This document shows positions 33,091 to 41,433 of a DNA stretch of 43,302 nt, piece by piece. The first letter of the stretch is position 1. Each line of letters begins with the position of its first letter. The DNA comes from Sphaerotilus sp. (GTDB taxonomy: Bacteria > Pseudomonadota > Gammaproteobacteria > Burkholderiales > Burkholderiaceae_C), in the NCBI GenBank assembly GCA_013299055.1, contig JAAFKB010000028.1, forward strand, positions 1-43,302, read 5' to 3'. The translations under genes and the position numbers were made by a program. The notes under the pieces are model-generated. The model had not been told where the DNA came from. It did not search any database and saw nothing but the letters and a program-made list of their open reading frames with translations.

Positions 33091-34113
33091 ATGAACCCCA
33101 TGCAATTGCTGTTCGCCCCGTCCTTGTCGATCCTGCTCATGGTCGCAACGTCCCTCGGGCATGCCCAGACAATTCAAGGGGTGGGCTCCTCCTTCCCGAC
33201 GGCCCTGTACAACCAGTGGGCCACCATCTACCAGAAGCAGACAGGCGTCTCGGTCCAGTACACCTCCATTGGCACCACGGAGGGCTTGAACACCATCAAG
33301 AAGGGCAAGGCGGCCTTTGCCGCCAGCAACCGCCCGCTGAAGGCGGAGGATCTCGATGCCTTCGATCTGCTGCAGTTCCCCGTGATCATGGGTGGTGTGA
33401 CACCGATCGTGAACCTGGCGAACGTCGGCGCCGGGCAACTGCGGCTGAGCAACGCGGTACTGCTGGACATCTATTCGGGCAAGATCAACCGCTGGACCGA
33501 TCCGGCCATCCGCCGGCTGAATCCCGAGACTCGGCTCCCCGCCGCGCCCATCACCGTCATCACGCGCCAAGACCCGTCAGGCACCACCTACCTGCTGAGC
33601 CATTATTTCTCGCGGATCAGCCCGGAATGGAAGGCGGGGCCGGGGACCGGCACGACGATCAAGTTTCCGGTCGGGTTCACGGCCAAGGGGCTCGAAGGCT
33701 TGATGACGCTGTTTTTCCGGCAGCCCAACTCGATCACGTATGTGGACTATGCGTTTGCCCGCAAACACCGGCTGACCTATGTGCAGGTGCAGAACAAGGC
33801 GGGGAACTTCGTGGCACCCAATTTCAGCTCGATCCAGGCGGCTGCCCGCAGCGCCTCCTGGACAGGCGCGATGTCCAACGTCACCACCGACGCCCCGCAT
33901 CCGTCCGCGTGGCCCATCGCCAGTCCGTCCTACATCGTCATGCGCCGACAACACGCCGACCTCGATGCAGCTGCGGATGCTCAGCATGCACTGGTATTTT
34001 TCAATTGGGCCTACAACCAGGGTGATCAGATTGCAGACGACATGGACTTCGTTCCATTGACATCGGATGTCAAGGCGGCGGTCATCCGCAACGTCACGGA
34101 TCTACTGAAGTGA
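33091..34113 (+). CDS. PstS-family phosphate-type substrate-binding protein
   Basis: The 340-residue product is taken from the ATG at 33091 (another ATG lies 9 nt later); no clear ribosome-binding site is seen. It has a signal peptide ending near GHAQ. The mature protein aligns by eye with E. coli PstS throughout: GVGSSFPTALYNQW, FAASNRPL, VIMGGVTPIVN, IYSGKINRW, RQDPSGTTY, VDYAFARK, FFNWAY. The Arg, Asp, Ser, Gly and Thr of the RxDxSGT ligand loop are kept, but the usual Asp in GASDAP (Asp56 in E. coli) is Asn. No pstC, pstA or pstB is adjacent, so it may be a lone scavenging or extracellular phosphate-binding protein. The MITE begins 4 bp after its stop codon. Confidence 0.85.
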   Translation: MNPMQLLFAPSLSILLMVATSLGHAQTIQGVGSSFPTALYNQWATIYQKQTGVSVQYTSIGTTEGLNTIKKGKAAFAASNRPLKAEDLDAFDLLQFPVIMGGVTPIVNLANVGAGQLRLSNAVLLDIYSGKINRWTDPAIRRLNPETRLPAAPITVITRQDPSGTTYLLSHYFSRISPEWKAGPGTGTTIKFPVGFTAKGLEGLMTLFFRQPNSITYVDYAFARKHRLTYVQVQNKAGNFVAPNFSSIQAAARSASWTGAMSNVTTDAPHPSAWPIASPSYIVMRRQHADLDAAADAQHALVFFNWAYNQGDQIADDMDFVPLTSDVKAAVIRNVTDLLK

Positions 34114-34116
34114 GCC

Positions 34117-34289
34117 TAGTGTCGTGTCACACCTCGATTGACGGATAGAGCCGCTGGAGCTTGACCCGAACCGTGTCGGTGGTGAACTGCCAGTGCGGCG
34201 TCCACCCTCCATTCTTGTCGCTTCGATGCCTCTGGCAGGGCGGTTTCGCCAACAGCCATCACCGTCAAGTCAGCCGTGACACGACACTA
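34117..34289 (-). mobile_element. IS630-type miniature inverted-repeat element (MITE-like remnant)
   Basis: Perfect 14-bp inverted ends, TAGTGTCGTGTCAC at 34117-34130 and GTGACACGACACTA at 34276-34289, begin and end with TA, the dinucleotide that IS630/mariner elements target and duplicate. The 173-bp element keeps, on the minus strand, a short coding remnant reading WTPHWQFTTDTVRVKLQRLY then a stop near the left end, which I recognise as similar to the C terminus of IS630-family transposases. It has no intact transposase, so it would need a full-length relative elsewhere in the genome to move. Confidence 0.75.
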
Positions 34290-34623
34290 CGTGCAGTTGG
34301 TGATCGACAGCAACTGGGTGCCGCAGCTCATGCACACGCCACCGTTCCCCGAGTACCCGTCCGGCCACTCGGTGCAATCGAGTGCCGCGGCCGCCGTGCT
34401 GGGGTCGATCTTCGGGTCTGGTGTTGCCTTCACCGACAACACCCACAACGACCGGGGCTGGGGACCGCGCACCTTCCGCAACTTCAAGGCGGCGGCCGTC
34501 GAAGGGGGGCCGGTTCAAGGCCGCTGCGTGGCCCGGCGGGTCATGGCATTGCAGTTCAAACCATGGATCGACTCGACCCCGTTCTGCCACCAGCCTCACG
34601 GCCCGCTCGCGCACATCGGGTGA
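34288..34623 (+). pseudogene. Truncated vanadium-dependent haloperoxidase/PAP2-family gene fragment
   Basis: Directly after the MITE the frame reads YVQLVIDSNW then TPPFPEYPSGHSVQSSAAAA and FTDNTHNDRGWGPRTF. This is the C-terminal catalytic region of bacterial vanadium-haloperoxidase-like PAP2 proteins (PSGHS core motif). Everything upstream is missing, because the element and pstS lie there instead. An internal stretch is also missing: FKAAAVEG runs straight into GPVQGRCVARRV, so the usual SRLYGGIHF segment with the second catalytic His is absent. The TA at the element edge is the start of the TAC tyrosine codon. It is almost certainly non-functional; whether the short ORF beginning inside the element end is translated is unknown. 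Confidence 0.75.
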
Positions 34624-34700
34624 ACAAACGAAGGAGCCTCCTCAAAATCCGGGGCGGTTCAAAATGCGGAAGACCGAGATTTGGTCCGGCGCAACAGGCC

Positions 34701-35702
34701 TCAGTCTTCCGAAGAGAAGCCCGATGCCTTGACGATCGGACCCCAGCGCTCGAGTTCCTTCTTCACGATGGTGGTGAACTCGGCACTCGATTCCCCCTCG
34801 ACGTCGAACGACATCTTTTCCAGGCCCGCCACGACGGGTCTGGACTGCAATGCGGCACGTACTGCCGCATTCAGCTTGGCCACGGTGGGTGCGGGCGTCT
34901 TGGCTGGCACGAACACCGCAAAGTACTCCTCGGCCTCGACATCCTTGAACCCGGCCTCGGCAAAAGTCGGCACGGCGGGCAGGAAACGCGAACGCTTGGC
35001 GCCGCTGACCGCCAGGATCCGGATCTTTCCGGAGCCGGCGTGCTGCAGCACCTCGGGCAGCACGTTCACCCCCGCCTGGATCTGCCCGCCCAGCAGGTCG
35101 GACACCAGCGGGGCACCGCCCTTGTACGGCACATGATTCAGCGAGAGGCCCGCCGCACGCCCCAGCATCGTGCCCACGAAGTGCGGCGTGGCGCCGGCCG
35201 CGGGAGAGCCGAAGTTGGCGTCTTTCGGGTTGGCCTTGGCCCACGCCACGTAGTCCGCCAGCGTCTTGACGCTGGCCGGAACACCCGAGCTGACGCTGAA
35301 GGCGAACGTCACCTTCGCGACCGAGCTGACCGGCGTGAAGTCGGCCAGCGTGTCGTAGCCCAGTTTCTTGTAGACGTGCGGGTAGATCGTCAGGATCGAT
35401 GCCGGCGTCACCAGCAGCGTGCTGCCGTCGGCGTCACCTGCCTTGACCGCCTGGGCACCGAGCCGCCCGCCGGCGCCCGCCTTGTTGTCGACGAGGGTGC
35501 TGGGCGCGTAGCTGCCGCGCAACTGGTCGGCCAGCAGGCGGGCCACCGAGTCTGCAGCGCCGCCGGCGGGGAAGCCGACGACGATCTTGAGCGGCTTGTC
35601 GATCACGGTCTGCGCTTGCGCTTGCGCATGCACTTGCGCATGCACAGACAACGCGGCGAGCGCAGCGGCCAGCAGCGAGGAAAGAGGGCGACGATTGAAC
35701 AT
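34701..35702 (-). CDS. Bug/TctC-family tripartite tricarboxylate transporter substrate-binding protein
   Basis: The 333-residue product has a signal peptide (LLAAALAALSVHA) followed by a small HAQVHAQAQAQ repeat, then the Bug fold: PLKIVVGFPAGGAADSVAR, VDNKAGAGGRLGAQAV, LNHVPYKGGAPLVSDLLGGQ, FAEAGFKDVEAEEYFAVFVP. The family binds carboxylates and aromatic acids in the periplasm of Burkholderiales. No TctA/TctB membrane genes are adjacent, which is common for Bug receptors. It lies 29 bp downstream of the BKACE gene on the same strand, so both are probably co-transcribed and the ligand may be related to the pathway substrate. Confidence 0.93.
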   Translation of the reverse strand: MFNRRPLSSLLAAALAALSVHAQVHAQAQAQTVIDKPLKIVVGFPAGGAADSVARLLADQLRGSYAPSTLVDNKAGAGGRLGAQAVKAGDADGSTLLVTPASILTIYPHVYKKLGYDTLADFTPVSSVAKVTFAFSVSSGVPASVKTLADYVAWAKANPKDANFGSPAAGATPHFVGTMLGRAAGLSLNHVPYKGGAPLVSDLLGGQIQAGVNVLPEVLQHAGSGKIRILAVSGAKRSRFLPAVPTFAEAGFKDVEAEEYFAVFVPAKTPAPTVAKLNAAVRAALQSRPVVAGLEKMSFDVEGESSAEFTTIVKKELERWGPIVKASGFSSED

Positions 35703-35731
35703 GGAGGTCTCCGTTGGCGTTGGAATGTGTC

Positions 35732-36628
35732 TCAGTGAAGCTGGGGCAGGCCGATGATGTCGCGTGCCTCGCTCGGCGTGGCCGGCTCGTAGCCCATCTC
35801 GCGCACCAGGCGCACCAGGCGCTCGACCAGTTGCACGTTGGTCGCCAGCACGCCGTGCTCGTAATACAGGTTGTCCTCGAGTCCCACGCGCACATGCCCG
35901 CCCAACAGCAGCGAGTGCATCGAGGCCGGCAACTGCGCCGGGCCGATGGCGCTGACGTTGAACACGCTGTCACGCGGCAAGTGGTCCACCATCGTCTGCA
36001 GCAGGCGCGGCGTGTAGGGCAGCCCGCCCTGGAAGGCATTGGCACCGATGACGATGTTGACGAACGGGCGGCCCGCATCCAGGCCTTCGTTCAGCGCACG
36101 CGGCACGTCGGCCACCACGTCGTGCAGGCTGAACACCTCCCACTCGGGCTTGATGCCACGGTCCTTCATCATCTGCGCGATCTGGCGAATGCGGGAGGGC
36201 GGCGTCGCGACCAGGATCTCCTTGCCACCGAAGCTGGCGATCACGGTCTGCGCATCCAGCGTGCACATCTCCGCGCCTTCGCCCTCGATGCCCTTGAGCC
36301 GTTGCTCCCACTGGATCTCCCACAGCCCGTTGGGCAGCGGGCGCACCATGTCGCCGTCGATGCCGCCGCCAGTGGAGTTGTTCAGCACGATGTCGCACCG
36401 GTCGCGGATCAGGCGGTTGATGCGCGTGTACACCGCCGGGTCGCAGGTGGCCTGGTCGTCGGCGCGGCGCGCATGCACCGCCACCACGCTGGCACCGGCG
36501 TTGTAGCAGCGGTAGACATCGTCGGCGATCTCCTGCGGCTGCGTCGGCAGGTTCGGGTTCATCTTCTTCGTGGCCATGCCGCCGGTGGGAGCGATGGTCA
36601 CGATGACCTTGGGTTTGCTCATGCTCAT
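35732..36628 (-). CDS. BKACE-family beta-keto acid cleavage enzyme (DUF849)
   Basis: The 298-residue product is taken from the ATG at 36628, which has an AGGAGA ribosome-binding site 5 nt upstream. Family features: ITAAITG-like start ([15 protein letters not shown]), NNSTGGG, a [13 protein letters not shown] block, [11 protein letters not shown], and [15 protein letters not shown] near the C terminus, which holds the metal-binding Glu. BKACE enzymes use zinc and acetyl-CoA to cleave beta-keto acids. The usual HxHxR metal motif is AVHAR here, so the first zinc-ligand His is Ala. That may mark a divergent subfamily or an altered metal site. It sits between a Crp-type regulator and a Bug receptor. 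Confidence 0.88.
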   Translation of the reverse strand: MSMSKPKVIVTIAPTGGMATKKMNPNLPTQPQEIADDVYRCYNAGASVVAVHARRADDQATCDPAVYTRINRLIRDRCDIVLNNSTGGGIDGDMVRPLPNGLWEIQWEQRLKGIEGEGAEMCTLDAQTVIASFGGKEILVATPPSRIRQIAQMMKDRGIKPEWEVFSLHDVVADVPRALNEGLDAGRPFVNIVIGANAFQGGLPYTPRLLQTMVDHLPRDSVFNVSAIGPAQLPASMHSLLLGGHVRVGLEDNLYYEHGVLATNVQLVERLVRLVREMGYEPATPSEARDIIGLPQLH

Positions 36629-36766
36629 GCGTGTCTCCTGGGGTGGCACGTTTGCCACGACACGCATCATTGCGGCCGGCGCTTCACGCCGCAGTCGATG
36701 CTCCGACAGTTCAGGTCAGGGTAATCACGGGGGTGCGGCAAGGGCTGGCTCGCGCGTTCCTCGTGC

Positions 36767-37471
36767 CTATTCCGCCATGCGTCGCAGCCCGGGCAGGTCC
36801 ATCACGACGATGCCACCGTACTCGCTGCGCACCAGCCCTGCGTCCTTGAAGCGCATCAGCGCGCTGTTGCAGCTCTGGCGCGACACCGCCGCCAGGTTGG
36901 CCAGTTCTTCCTGCGACAGTTGCAGATGCCGCTCGCCGTGCGGGTTCAGCAGGGGGTGGACCATCCCCACCAACGCCCGCGCCACCTGGCTGTCGGTGTC
37001 CAGCAGGCCGTGTGCCACCAGGCTGCCCATGAACCAGTGCAGTCGCTCGTTCACCTGCCTGAGCAGGTGGTCGTTGAACGAGGAGCGGCTGCGGCGCAGC
37101 CAGTCGAAAGTCTCTCGCGGGATCGTCGCCACCCGACTGTGGCGCACCGCGACCAGGTCCGACTGCCGCACCGTGTCGCGCACCAGCGTGCCCTCGCCGA
37201 ACCAACTGCCCACCGACTGGCCACCCAGCGTGATGCTGCGGCCGTCGCGCCCGGTGATGGACCACTTGATCAGGCCTTCGAGGACGCCGAACCAGGCATG
37301 CTGGCGTTCGCCGTGGTGGCCCAGTGATTCACCCGTGGACAGCGCGCGTTCGGATGCATCGGCACGAACCTGCGCCTTCGCTGGATCGTCCAGTTCGGCA
37401 AACCACGCCGACTGGGCCAGCAACTGGTCCAGCGTCAGCGAAGGCGTGGGGGGGTGGCGCTGTCGGCGCAT
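36767..37471 (-). CDS. Crp/Fnr-family transcriptional regulator
   Basis: The 234-residue product has an N-terminal cyclic-nucleotide-binding-type beta-roll (about 20-130; GQSVGSWFGEGTLV) and a C-terminal winged helix (LSQEELANLAAVSRQSCNSA). No Cys cluster for an Fnr-type iron-sulfur centre is seen. The ATG at 37471 is preferred over the one at 37477 because GGAG lies 6 nt before it but directly abuts the other. The gene is divergent from the thioesterase and upstream of the BKACE gene on the same strand, so it probably controls both arms of this catabolic island. Its effector is unknown. Confidence 0.9.
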   Translation of the reverse strand: MRRQRHPPTPSLTLDQLLAQSAWFAELDDPAKAQVRADASERALSTGESLGHHGERQHAWFGVLEGLIKWSITGRDGRSITLGGQSVGSWFGEGTLVRDTVRQSDLVAVRHSRVATIPRETFDWLRRSRSSFNDHLLRQVNERLHWFMGSLVAHGLLDTDSQVARALVGMVHPLLNPHGERHLQLSQEELANLAAVSRQSCNSALMRFKDAGLVRSEYGGIVVMDLPGLRRMAE

Positions 37472-37617
37472 GGTCATCTCCGCGCGGGCCGTTCTCTGGC
37501 CGCTGTGTCGTCATCCATGCCAGGGGAAAACCCTCGGGCAGACTGTCGTTGCATCGACTGTGCTTGCATGCAGGCTTCGGGACAATCCACCGCATCCCAC
37601 TCCGTTGCCCGCACCCC
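37472..37617. promoter_or_regulatory. Divergent intergenic region between regulator and thioesterase
   Basis: The 146-bp gap between divergent genes must hold their promoters. TTGCAT occurs at 37549 and 37564, the latter within the palindrome TGCATGCA. I could not identify a convincing -10/-35 pair or a classical Crp site. Confidence 0.35.
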
Positions 37618-38052
37618 GTGAACCTCGCCCAGCCCCGCAGCAAGACCATTGTCCACCACGTGGACGTCCAGTTCGGCGATTGCGACCCGGCCGGCATTGT
37701 CTTCTTCCCCCACTATTCGCGCTGGATGGATGCGGCCTCGCACCACTTTTTCATGGCTTGCGGCCTGCCGCCGTGGCGTGCCCTGCACGCGCTGCCCGGT
37801 TGCGTGGGCGCCCCGCTGCTGGAGATCCACACCCGCTTCCACACGGCGGTGACCTACGGCGAGCGCATCGACTTCCACACCTGCGTCGAGGAGTGGCGCG
37901 GCAAGGTCTTCATCCAGCACCACCGGGTGATGCGCGGCGACGACCTGATCTGCGAAGGGCGGGAAACGCGGGCCTTGTGCGTGCGTGACAGCAGCGGCAA
38001 GCTCAAGGCCGTGCCGGTGCCCGACTTCATCCGGGCGGCGTGTAGCGCCTGA
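37618..38052 (+). CDS. 4-hydroxybenzoyl-CoA thioesterase-family (hotdog) protein
   Basis: The 144-residue product uses a GTG start with no clear ribosome-binding site. It is a hotdog-fold thioesterase with the family signature VQFGDCDPAGIVFFPHY, whose second Asp matches the catalytic residue of the Pseudomonas 4-hydroxybenzoyl-CoA enzyme. It should hydrolyse an acyl- or aroyl-CoA in the cytoplasm. It is first of three genes with the SDR (35 bp downstream) and the MobA-like hydroxylase, consistent with release of a hydroxybenzoate-type acid. The exact substrate is not shown. Confidence 0.88.
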   Translation: MNLAQPRSKTIVHHVDVQFGDCDPAGIVFFPHYSRWMDAASHHFFMACGLPPWRALHALPGCVGAPLLEIHTRFHTAVTYGERIDFHTCVEEWRGKVFIQHHRVMRGDDLICEGRETRALCVRDSSGKLKAVPVPDFIRAACSA

Positions 38053-38087
38053 CCATCGCATGACCATTGCATCAACGAGGAGTTCTC

Positions 38088-38744
38088 ATGACGGCACAGC
38101 AGGCTCAAAAGGTTCTGATCACGGCGGGCGCCGGCGGTATCGGCCGCGCCATGGCGGCCGCGTTTGCCGCGACGGGGGCGAGGGTGCATGTCTGCGACCT
38201 CGATGCCAAGGCGCTCGATGGTCTGCGTGCCCAGATGCCGGGCACGACGGCCAGCGTCGCCGACATGGACCCGGCCGCCTGGGATGCGGTGCTGCGCGTC
38301 AACCTCACGGGCACGTTCACGGTCACCCAGTTCGCCATCCCGCACCTGAAGCAGTCCAGCGCCGCGTCGATCGTCGTGATGTCGTCGCTGGCGGGCCGCT
38401 TCGGCTACCCCAACCGCAGCCCGTACTCGACCACCAAGTGGGGACTGATCGGCTTCACCAAGACCTTGTCGCGCGAACTCGGCGAGTTCGGCATCCGCGT
38501 CAATGCCATCCTGCCCGGTGCCGTTGACGGCGCGCGCCTGCAGCAGGTGTTCCAGGGCCGGGCGGCGGCGTCAGGCCGCACGGTGGCCGAGGAGCAGGCG
38601 GCTGCGCTGGCCAACCAGTCGATCAAGCGTTTCGTGGACCCCGCCGACATCGCGGCGCTGGCCGTCTTCCTGGCGTCCGACGCCGGGCGATCCATTTCCG
38701 GCCAGTTGCTGCCGATCGACGGCGATTCGCAAAGCGCGGCCTGA
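38088..38744 (+). CDS. Short-chain dehydrogenase/reductase with internal deletion
   Basis: The 218-residue product starts at an ATG with GAGGAG 5 nt upstream. It has the nucleotide-binding AGAGGIG, the catalytic Ser/Tyr/Lys (SSLAG; YSTTK) and a normal C terminus (SDAGRSISGQLLPIDGD). Between the third strand (VHVCDLDAKAL, ending ASVAD) and the helix MDPAAWDAVLRVNLTGTF about 35-40 residues expected in SDRs are absent, including the NNAG motif and the strand carrying it. The reading frame is kept. Typical family length is about 250. The enzyme is probably impaired or inactive. It lies between the thioesterase and the hydroxylase and would have handled an oxidised intermediate of that pathway. 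Confidence 0.85.
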   Translation: MTAQQAQKVLITAGAGGIGRAMAAAFAATGARVHVCDLDAKALDGLRAQMPGTTASVADMDPAAWDAVLRVNLTGTFTVTQFAIPHLKQSSAASIVVMSSLAGRFGYPNRSPYSTTKWGLIGFTKTLSRELGEFGIRVNAILPGAVDGARLQQVFQGRAAASGRTVAEEQAAALANQSIKRFVDPADIAALAVFLASDAGRSISGQLLPIDGDSQSAA

Positions 38745-38778
38745 TCGCCACGCGCACTTCAACCCCAGGAGACAGGCA

Positions 38779-40698
38779 ATGCAGTTCTACAAAGATGGCT
38801 TCCGGGGCGGCAACCCCGATGTCAGGCAGGCCGCACCCCACCGGCGCAACCGCGGCGTCCACGAACCGCTGCCCGACCAGGTGGACGTGCTGATCGCCGG
38901 CACCGGGCCGGCCGGCCTGTGCCTGGCGGCGCAACTGGCGCAGTTCCCGGCGATCGAGACGATGATCGTCGAGCGCATGCCCACGAACATCATCAAGGGC
39001 AAGGCGGACGGCATCAACACGCGCACCATGGAGATGTTCCAGGCCTTCGGCTTCGCCGACAAGGTCAAGCGCGAGACCTGCTGGGTGAACCAGACCGCGT
39101 TCTGGATGCCCGACCCCGCCAACCCCGACCACATCCAGCGCGTGGGACGGGTGCAGGACGTGGCCGACGACAGCTCGGAGATGCCGCACATCCTGATCAA
39201 CCAGGCGCGGCTGCACGAGCTGTTCCTGGAGGTGATGAAGAACTCCCCTTCGCGGCTGGAGCCGGACTACAGCTGGGAGATCGTCGGCCTGACGATCGAC
39301 CCCACGACCGACGACCACCCGGTGACGGTGACACTGAAGGATGCCAGCGGCGTGAACTGGTGGGCCACCCGCACCGTGCGCGCCAACTACGTCGTCGGCT
39401 GCGACGGCGCGCACTCTGCCGTGCGCAAGGCCATCGGCGGCACCCTGCACGGTGACGCCGCGCACCAGGCCTGGGGCGTGATGGACATCCTGGCCAACAC
39501 CGACTTTCCCGACGTGCGGCAGAAGTGCCTGATCTCCTCGGCCAGCGAAGGCAACGTGCTGATCCTGCCGCGTGAAGGCGGCTACATCTTCCGCATGTAC
39601 GTCGAGCTGGACAAGCTCAACGTCGGCGAGAAGGCGGCCCACCGAAAGCTGACGCAAGACGACATGATCGCGGCGGCCAACCGCATCATCCGGCCCTATG
39701 CCATCGACGTGAAGGAAGTGGTCTGGTGGTCCATCTACGACATCGGCCACAGCATCACCGACCGCTTCGACGACGTGCCCGAAGGCAGCGACCGCAACCC
39801 CCGCGTCTTCACCGCCGGCGACGCCTGCCACACGCATTCGCCCAAGGCGGGCCAGGGCATGAACGTGTCGATGCAGGACACCTTCAACCTGGGCTGGAAG
39901 CTGGTGCATGTGCTGCAGGGCCGGGCCGACGCCAGCCTGCTGCGCAGCTACTCGCGCGAACGCCTGACCGAAGCGCAGCGACTGGTGGAGACCGACCATG
40001 CGTGGTCACGCATCATGTCCGCCCCCACCACGCAGGCCGAGCGCGACGGCACCGAGGAGCCGCGCATCATCCGCCAGTTCAAGCAGAACCTGGAATTCAC
40101 CGGCGGCACGGCGGTGAAGTACGACGCCTCCGCGCTCATCGGCCCCGCCACCCACCAGGCACTGGCCCAGGGACTGGAAATCGGCCGCCGCTTCCACTCG
40201 GCGCCGGTGGTGCGGCTGGCTGACGTGATGCAGATGCAGCTCGGTCACGTGGCCGAAGCCGACGCGCGCTGGCGCCTGTACGCCTTCGCCGGCCGGGGCG
40301 ACAGCGCCATGCCGGGTTCGGCCATGCACCGTCTCGCCGAGTGGCTGGAGACGCACCCGGACTCGCCCGTGCTGCGGCACACGCGGCCGGGCGAGGACAT
40401 CGACGCGGTGATCGACGTCCGCGCCGTGTTTCAGCAGACTTTCGAGCAGTTGGCCTGCGAGAACATGCCGTCGCTGCTGAAACCGAAGACGGGCAGACTG
40501 GGCTTGCAGGACCACGAGAAGGTCTTCTGCGTCGATCACAAGGGCGTCGGCGACATCTTCGACATGCGCGGCATCCAGCGCGAGACCGGATGTGTGGTGG
40601 TGGTACGGCCCGACCAGTACGTCGCCCACGTGCTGCCGCTCGACGCCTGCGATGGCCTGTCCCGGTTCTTCTCCGGCGTCCTGCGCAGCGCAGGCTGA
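38779..40698 (+). CDS. mobA: MobA-like 3-hydroxybenzoate 4-monooxygenase (FAD hydroxylase)
   Basis: The 639-residue product has an AGGAGA ribosome-binding site. It is a phenol-hydroxylase-type flavoprotein: FAD dinucleotide fold DVLIAGTGPAGLCLAAQL, DG motif VVGCDGAHSAVRKAIG, second FAD motif FTAGDACHTHSPKAGQGMN, and a C-terminal thioredoxin-like domain ending VVVVRPDQYVAHVLPL. Length and many blocks (MQFYKDGFRGGNP, NSPSRLEP, AWGVMDILANTDFPDVR) agree with Comamonas MobA as I remember it, which converts 3-hydroxybenzoate to protocatechuate. A related hydroxylated aromatic acid is equally possible. It closes the plus-strand catabolic operon. Confidence 0.85.
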   Translation: MQFYKDGFRGGNPDVRQAAPHRRNRGVHEPLPDQVDVLIAGTGPAGLCLAAQLAQFPAIETMIVERMPTNIIKGKADGINTRTMEMFQAFGFADKVKRETCWVNQTAFWMPDPANPDHIQRVGRVQDVADDSSEMPHILINQARLHELFLEVMKNSPSRLEPDYSWEIVGLTIDPTTDDHPVTVTLKDASGVNWWATRTVRANYVVGCDGAHSAVRKAIGGTLHGDAAHQAWGVMDILANTDFPDVRQKCLISSASEGNVLILPREGGYIFRMYVELDKLNVGEKAAHRKLTQDDMIAAANRIIRPYAIDVKEVVWWSIYDIGHSITDRFDDVPEGSDRNPRVFTAGDACHTHSPKAGQGMNVSMQDTFNLGWKLVHVLQGRADASLLRSYSRERLTEAQRLVETDHAWSRIMSAPTTQAERDGTEEPRIIRQFKQNLEFTGGTAVKYDASALIGPATHQALAQGLEIGRRFHSAPVVRLADVMQMQLGHVAEADARWRLYAFAGRGDSAMPGSAMHRLAEWLETHPDSPVLRHTRPGEDIDAVIDVRAVFQQTFEQLACENMPSLLKPKTGRLGLQDHEKVFCVDHKGVGDIFDMRGIQRETGCVVVVRPDQYVAHVLPLDACDGLSRFFSGVLRSAG

Positions 40699-40823
40699 TC
40701 TCGACGACTGCTTGAACCGGCGGGTCGGCCGCATGCTGGCGTTGGAGGCCAGGAGGTACGGCATGTGTGCAGCCCTGAACGATGGCAGACAATGAGCGCC
40801 TGGACTGACAGAAGGAGGCCCGA

Positions 40824-41258
40824 ATGGGAACGCCGTACGAGAAGGACGTGGTGGCCTGGGCGATGGAGCAGGCCGCGCTGTTGCGCTCGGGTCAGCTCTC
40901 GGCGCTCGACATCGAGCACATCGCCGAGGAGATCGAGGACGTGGGCAAGAGCGAAAAGCGCGAACTGGCGAGCCGCATGGCAGTGCTGTTGGCGCACCTG
41001 CTGAAGTGGCAGTGCCAACCCGGCCGCCGCGGCAGCAGTTGGAGTCGCACGATCAAGGAGCAACGCAAGGCCATTGCGGCGGCGATGCGTCAGACCCCCA
41101 GCCTCAAGGCATCGCTGCGCGATACCGACTGGTTGGCAGGGACATGGTCTGATGCGGTGACCAAGGCAGTCGATGAAACGGGGCTGGACAACTTCCCGGA
41201 AGATTGCCCGTGGTCGATGGAGCAGGTGCTGTCGGCGGAGTTTTTGCCTGAGGCGTGA
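40824..41258 (+). CDS. DUF29 family protein
   Basis: The 144-residue product has a strong AAGGAGG ribosome-binding site. It shows the DUF29 pattern: YEKDVVAWAMEQAALLRSG, LDIEHIAEEIEDVGKSEKRE, LLAHLLKWQCQPGRRGSSW. The family is helical, common in cyanobacteria and proteobacteria, and has no established role. It stands alone, 125 bp after the hydroxylase and with a hairpin after its stop. Confidence 0.9.
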   Translation: MGTPYEKDVVAWAMEQAALLRSGQLSALDIEHIAEEIEDVGKSEKRELASRMAVLLAHLLKWQCQPGRRGSSWSRTIKEQRKAIAAAMRQTPSLKASLRDTDWLAGTWSDAVTKAVDETGLDNFPEDCPWSMEQVLSAEFLPEA

Positions 41259-41263
41259 CCCGA

Positions 41264-41283
41264 GCGCACCTGGGAAGGTGTGC
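41264..41283 (+). terminator. Hairpin after the DUF29 gene
   Basis: GCGCACCT, a GGGA loop and AGGTGTGC form an 8-bp stem with one G-U pair, 5 bp after the DUF29 stop. No T-run follows. A second inverted repeat (GGCACGG...CTGTGCC) lies near 41337-41356. Terminator function is uncertain. Confidence 0.35.
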
Positions 41284-41433
41284 TGCGCTTGCACAAGTAA
41301 AAGATTGATGGGGGTACTTTTTGCGCCCTGCAGAGGCGGCACGGCCCCGACTGTGCCGGCGTGATCGCCGCCCGGCACGCCTTTGCGGCCCGACGCCGTC
41401 TCACCTGCCGACCGCCCCCACTACACTTGCCCC

